Of a stretch of DNA of 15,927 nucleotides, positions 15,047 to 15,927 are shown one piece after another (position 1 is the stretch's first letter; each line of letters opens with the position of its first letter). The notes beneath the pieces were generated by a model. It was not told the DNA's origin, searched no databases, and was given only the letters and a program-made list of their open reading frames with translations. This stretch comes from an uncultured Oscillospiraceae bacterium (GTDB lineage Bacteria; Bacillota; Clostridia; Oscillospirales; Ruminococcaceae), in contig CAJTSP010000055.1 of the NCBI GenBank assembly GCA_910578965.1, positions 1-15,927 on the forward strand, in the 5' to 3' direction. A program made the position numbers and the translations under genes.

Positions 15047-15098
15047 TTCAGAAGGGGCTTGGGGGCGCTGCCCTCAACAAGCAGACGGCAGGAAATGT

Positions 15099-15164
15099 GA
15101 GTGTGTATTAACACTCGCATTGCTTGCCAGTCTTGTGTGTGGCTATCCACACGCATTGCTTGCC
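15099..15164. repeat. Duplicated hairpin plus 13-mer module (oriT-like)
   Basis: GAGTGT/ACACTC (15099-15116) and GTGTGG/CCACAC (15137-15152) are two hairpins. Each is followed at once by GCATTGCTTGCC (15117-15128, 15153-15164), and the last C of each hairpin extends the shared sequence to 13 bases. The period is 36 bases. A hairpin next to a short conserved strand is the form of a relaxase nick region. A MobC-like gene is encoded upstream. Confidence 0.45.
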
Positions 15165-15181
15165 TGTATCTAAAACAACCG

Positions 15182-15201
15182 CAACGGCCCTTGTGCCGTT
15201 G
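15182..15201. repeat. Hairpin sharing the GCAACGG motif
   Basis: CAACGGC (15182-15188) pairs with GCCGTTG (15195-15201) around CCTTGT. GCAACGG (15181-15187) repeats the start of the 9-mer at 14801-14807, so the same protein could bind both. It is too short to be sure. Confidence 0.35.
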
Positions 15202-15241
15202 TGGAAAATCAACTGAAATTCAAGTATTGGGAGGTACGAGC

Positions 15242-15487
15242 ATGAGAAAGATTTTGTCCTGTGAGTTTAACCTGGACACCGCCTGTGTGGAGTTACGTCG
15301 GGCGGACGGGACGCTGCTCTCCATCGACTGCACCGCCGTGGAGAGCGAGGTGGCAAACAGCATGTACCAGCGGTCAGAACTGGACTGGCTGATCTACAAT
15401 GATCCGCTGTCCTATGCCGAACTGATTTTGAATGGGGACCCTGAATTGTATCTAAAAGCAGTAACAAAGAAAACTCCGTTAGATTGA
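15242..15487 (+). CDS. Small conserved hypothetical protein (DUF6061-like)
   Basis: An 81-residue protein starting MRKILSCEFNLDTACVELRRADGT. It contains LSIDCTAVESEVANSMYQRSELDWLIYNDPLSYAELILNGDPELYL. It appears to be one compact alpha/beta domain with no signal peptide or membrane span. I associate this pattern with a small family carried on clostridial mobile elements (DUF6061, from memory and unverified); no function is known to me. GGGAGG lies about six bases before the ATG at 15242. The next intrinsic terminator begins nine bases after the stop, so the gene is a single-gene unit or the end of the upstream operon. Confidence 0.75.
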   Translation: MRKILSCEFNLDTACVELRRADGTLLSIDCTAVESEVANSMYQRSELDWLIYNDPLSYAELILNGDPELYLKAVTKKTPLD

Positions 15488-15495
15488 TGGCAAAG

Positions 15496-15546
15496 AAAAT
15501 CCGCCAGAAGCAACACTCTAAAGGGTGCGCCTCTGACGGATTTTTT
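15496..15546. terminator. Bidirectional terminator between convergent genes
   Basis: AAAATCCGCCAGA (15496-15508) pairs with TCTGACGGATTTT (15532-15544) with one mismatch, and T6 covers 15541-15546. An inner CACTC/GGGTG stem surrounds TAAA. On the plus strand it ends the small conserved gene. The stop codon of the minus-strand XRE gene lies inside the T-run. Confidence 0.85.
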
Positions 15547-15850
15547 ACATCTTATCAATCAAAGCAAATACAACAGCTTGCTGTTCTTCGCTCAATCTTG
15601 ACCAGCGTTCTAGAAGCTTTTTCTGCGCCTCAGTCAAGGAAACAGGTGCATCTTCTTCGGCAAATAGTTGAGATAGCGTAATGCCAAAGGCTGCGCAGAT
15701 TTTCTCCAGGGATGGAATGGTCGGAACCATGTTCTTGCGATACCATGAGGAGATCGTGGATTGCGGCAAACCGGAGCGTTCTGCAAGCTGATACTCTGTC
15801 CAGCCCCGTTCCTCCCGATACGCGGTTATAACCGAGAGAATATCCTTCAC
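15545..15850 (-). CDS. Second XRE-family helix-turn-helix regulator
   Basis: A DNA-binding protein of 101 residues from the GTG at 15850. It starts MKDILSVITAYREERGWTEYQLAERSGLPQ and continues STISSWYRKNMVPTIPSLEKICAAFGITLSQLF, a complete five-helix HTH_XRE domain (about 4-62). A charged helical tail follows (LTEAQKKLLERWSRLSEEQQAVVFALIDKM). AAAGGAG (15865-15859) is eight bases before this GTG. The ATG at 15856 and GTG at 15859 have only about two bases or fewer of spacing and are less likely starts. A -10 TATAAT and a dyad lie upstream. It probably regulates the element; the target is unknown. Confidence 0.9.
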   Translation of the reverse strand: MKDILSVITAYREERGWTEYQLAERSGLPQSTISSWYRKNMVPTIPSLEKICAAFGITLSQLFAEEDAPVSLTEAQKKLLERWSRLSEEQQAVVFALIDKM

Positions 15851-15882
15851 CTGCATCACTCCTTTACTTGTGTTCTTCGTAA

Positions 15883-15911
15883 ATTATACTTTGATAAATC
15901 GTTGTGATTTA
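15883..15911 (-). promoter_or_regulatory. Promoter and dyad upstream of the second XRE gene
   Basis: TATAAT reads on the minus strand at 15888-15883. TAAATC-GTTGT-GATTTA (15895-15911) is a 17-bp inverted repeat that fills the spacer and the -35 position, where no good -35 hexamer exists. The arrangement suggests an operator for autoregulation or an activator site. Confidence 0.5.
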
Positions 15912-15927
15912 ATCATTTATATCGTAT

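Larger units (their letters stand above)
10910..15927. mobile_element. Integrated mobile element (IME/ICE type), left part; right end outside window
   Basis: From just after guaA2 the content changes. There is an AT-rich, repeat-bearing boundary, then an XRE regulator, excisionase-like protein, tyrosine recombinase, MobC-like protein, RepA-like ATPase, hairpin-rich non-coding tract, small protein and a second XRE regulator. This is the layout of clostridial integrative mobilisable or conjugative elements. The 3' end of guaA is a known insertion site for tyrosine-recombinase islands. Neither the exact left end nor the right end can be fixed here, and no relaxase is in the window. Confidence 0.75.

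Noticed and set aside
14821..15111. A TTG-started 96-residue frame through the hairpin tract
   Set aside because: It has no ribosome site, its composition is unlike a folded protein, and it runs across several perfect hairpins better explained as DNA or RNA structure.
15099..15164. CRISPR array
   Set aside because: Only two copies of a 13-base unit occur, each tied to a different hairpin. There are no regular spacers and no cas genes.
15484..15681. A plus-strand frame of 65 residues after the small conserved gene
   Set aside because: It runs through the intrinsic terminator and then antisense to the XRE gene, which has a clear domain and ribosome site.

Overview
The window reads as the chromosome of a moderately high-GC member of the Clostridia, most like the gut Oscillospiraceae/Ruminococcaceae group. 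The reasons are Firmicutes-type EF-G and EF-Tu, strong AGGAGG ribosome sites, a hybrid histidine kinase and lipoprotein solute-binding protein of the kind common in that group, and an integrated element of clostridial gut type. This placement is an inference from protein character and base composition, not from a marker search.

Region 1 (1-3270) is the translation-factor locus. It holds the 3' part of fusA (EF-G), then tuf (EF-Tu) with its own promoter and strong ribosome site, closed by a 15-bp hairpin. Region 2 (3355-5656) holds a small class I methyltransferase and a full-length two-domain GMP synthetase (guaA), each with recognisable expression signals. The guaA transcript starts from an extended -10 promoter and has a structured leader.

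Region 3 (5766-10909) has a consensus sigma-A promoter followed by a terminator-like hairpin. A hybrid sensor kinase comes next, translationally coupled to a lipoprotein substrate-binding protein with no permease genes beside it. A second, shorter GMP synthetase follows, containing only the ATP-pyrophosphatase and dimerisation domains. The kinase and binding protein look like a sensory pair in which the lipoprotein detects a ligand for the kinase. Why this pair lies between two guaA genes is an open question and the main host-side curiosity.

Region 4 (about 10910 to the window end) is the start of an integrated mobile element inserted just after the second guaA. After a cluster of short repeats and a strong bidirectional terminator come a divergent pair of promoters with palindromic operators, an XRE regulator on the minus strand, a small excisionase-like protein, a tyrosine recombinase, a ribbon-helix-helix (MobC-like) protein and a RecA-fold/RepA-like ATPase. 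A 450-nt non-coding tract follows, dense with hairpins: two inverted sets of three 9-bp repeats, and a duplicated hairpin-plus-13-mer module resembling a transfer origin. After that come a small conserved protein and a second XRE regulator on the minus strand. The relaxase and far end of the element, if present, lie beyond the window. No rRNA, tRNA, CRISPR array or IS transposase was seen.
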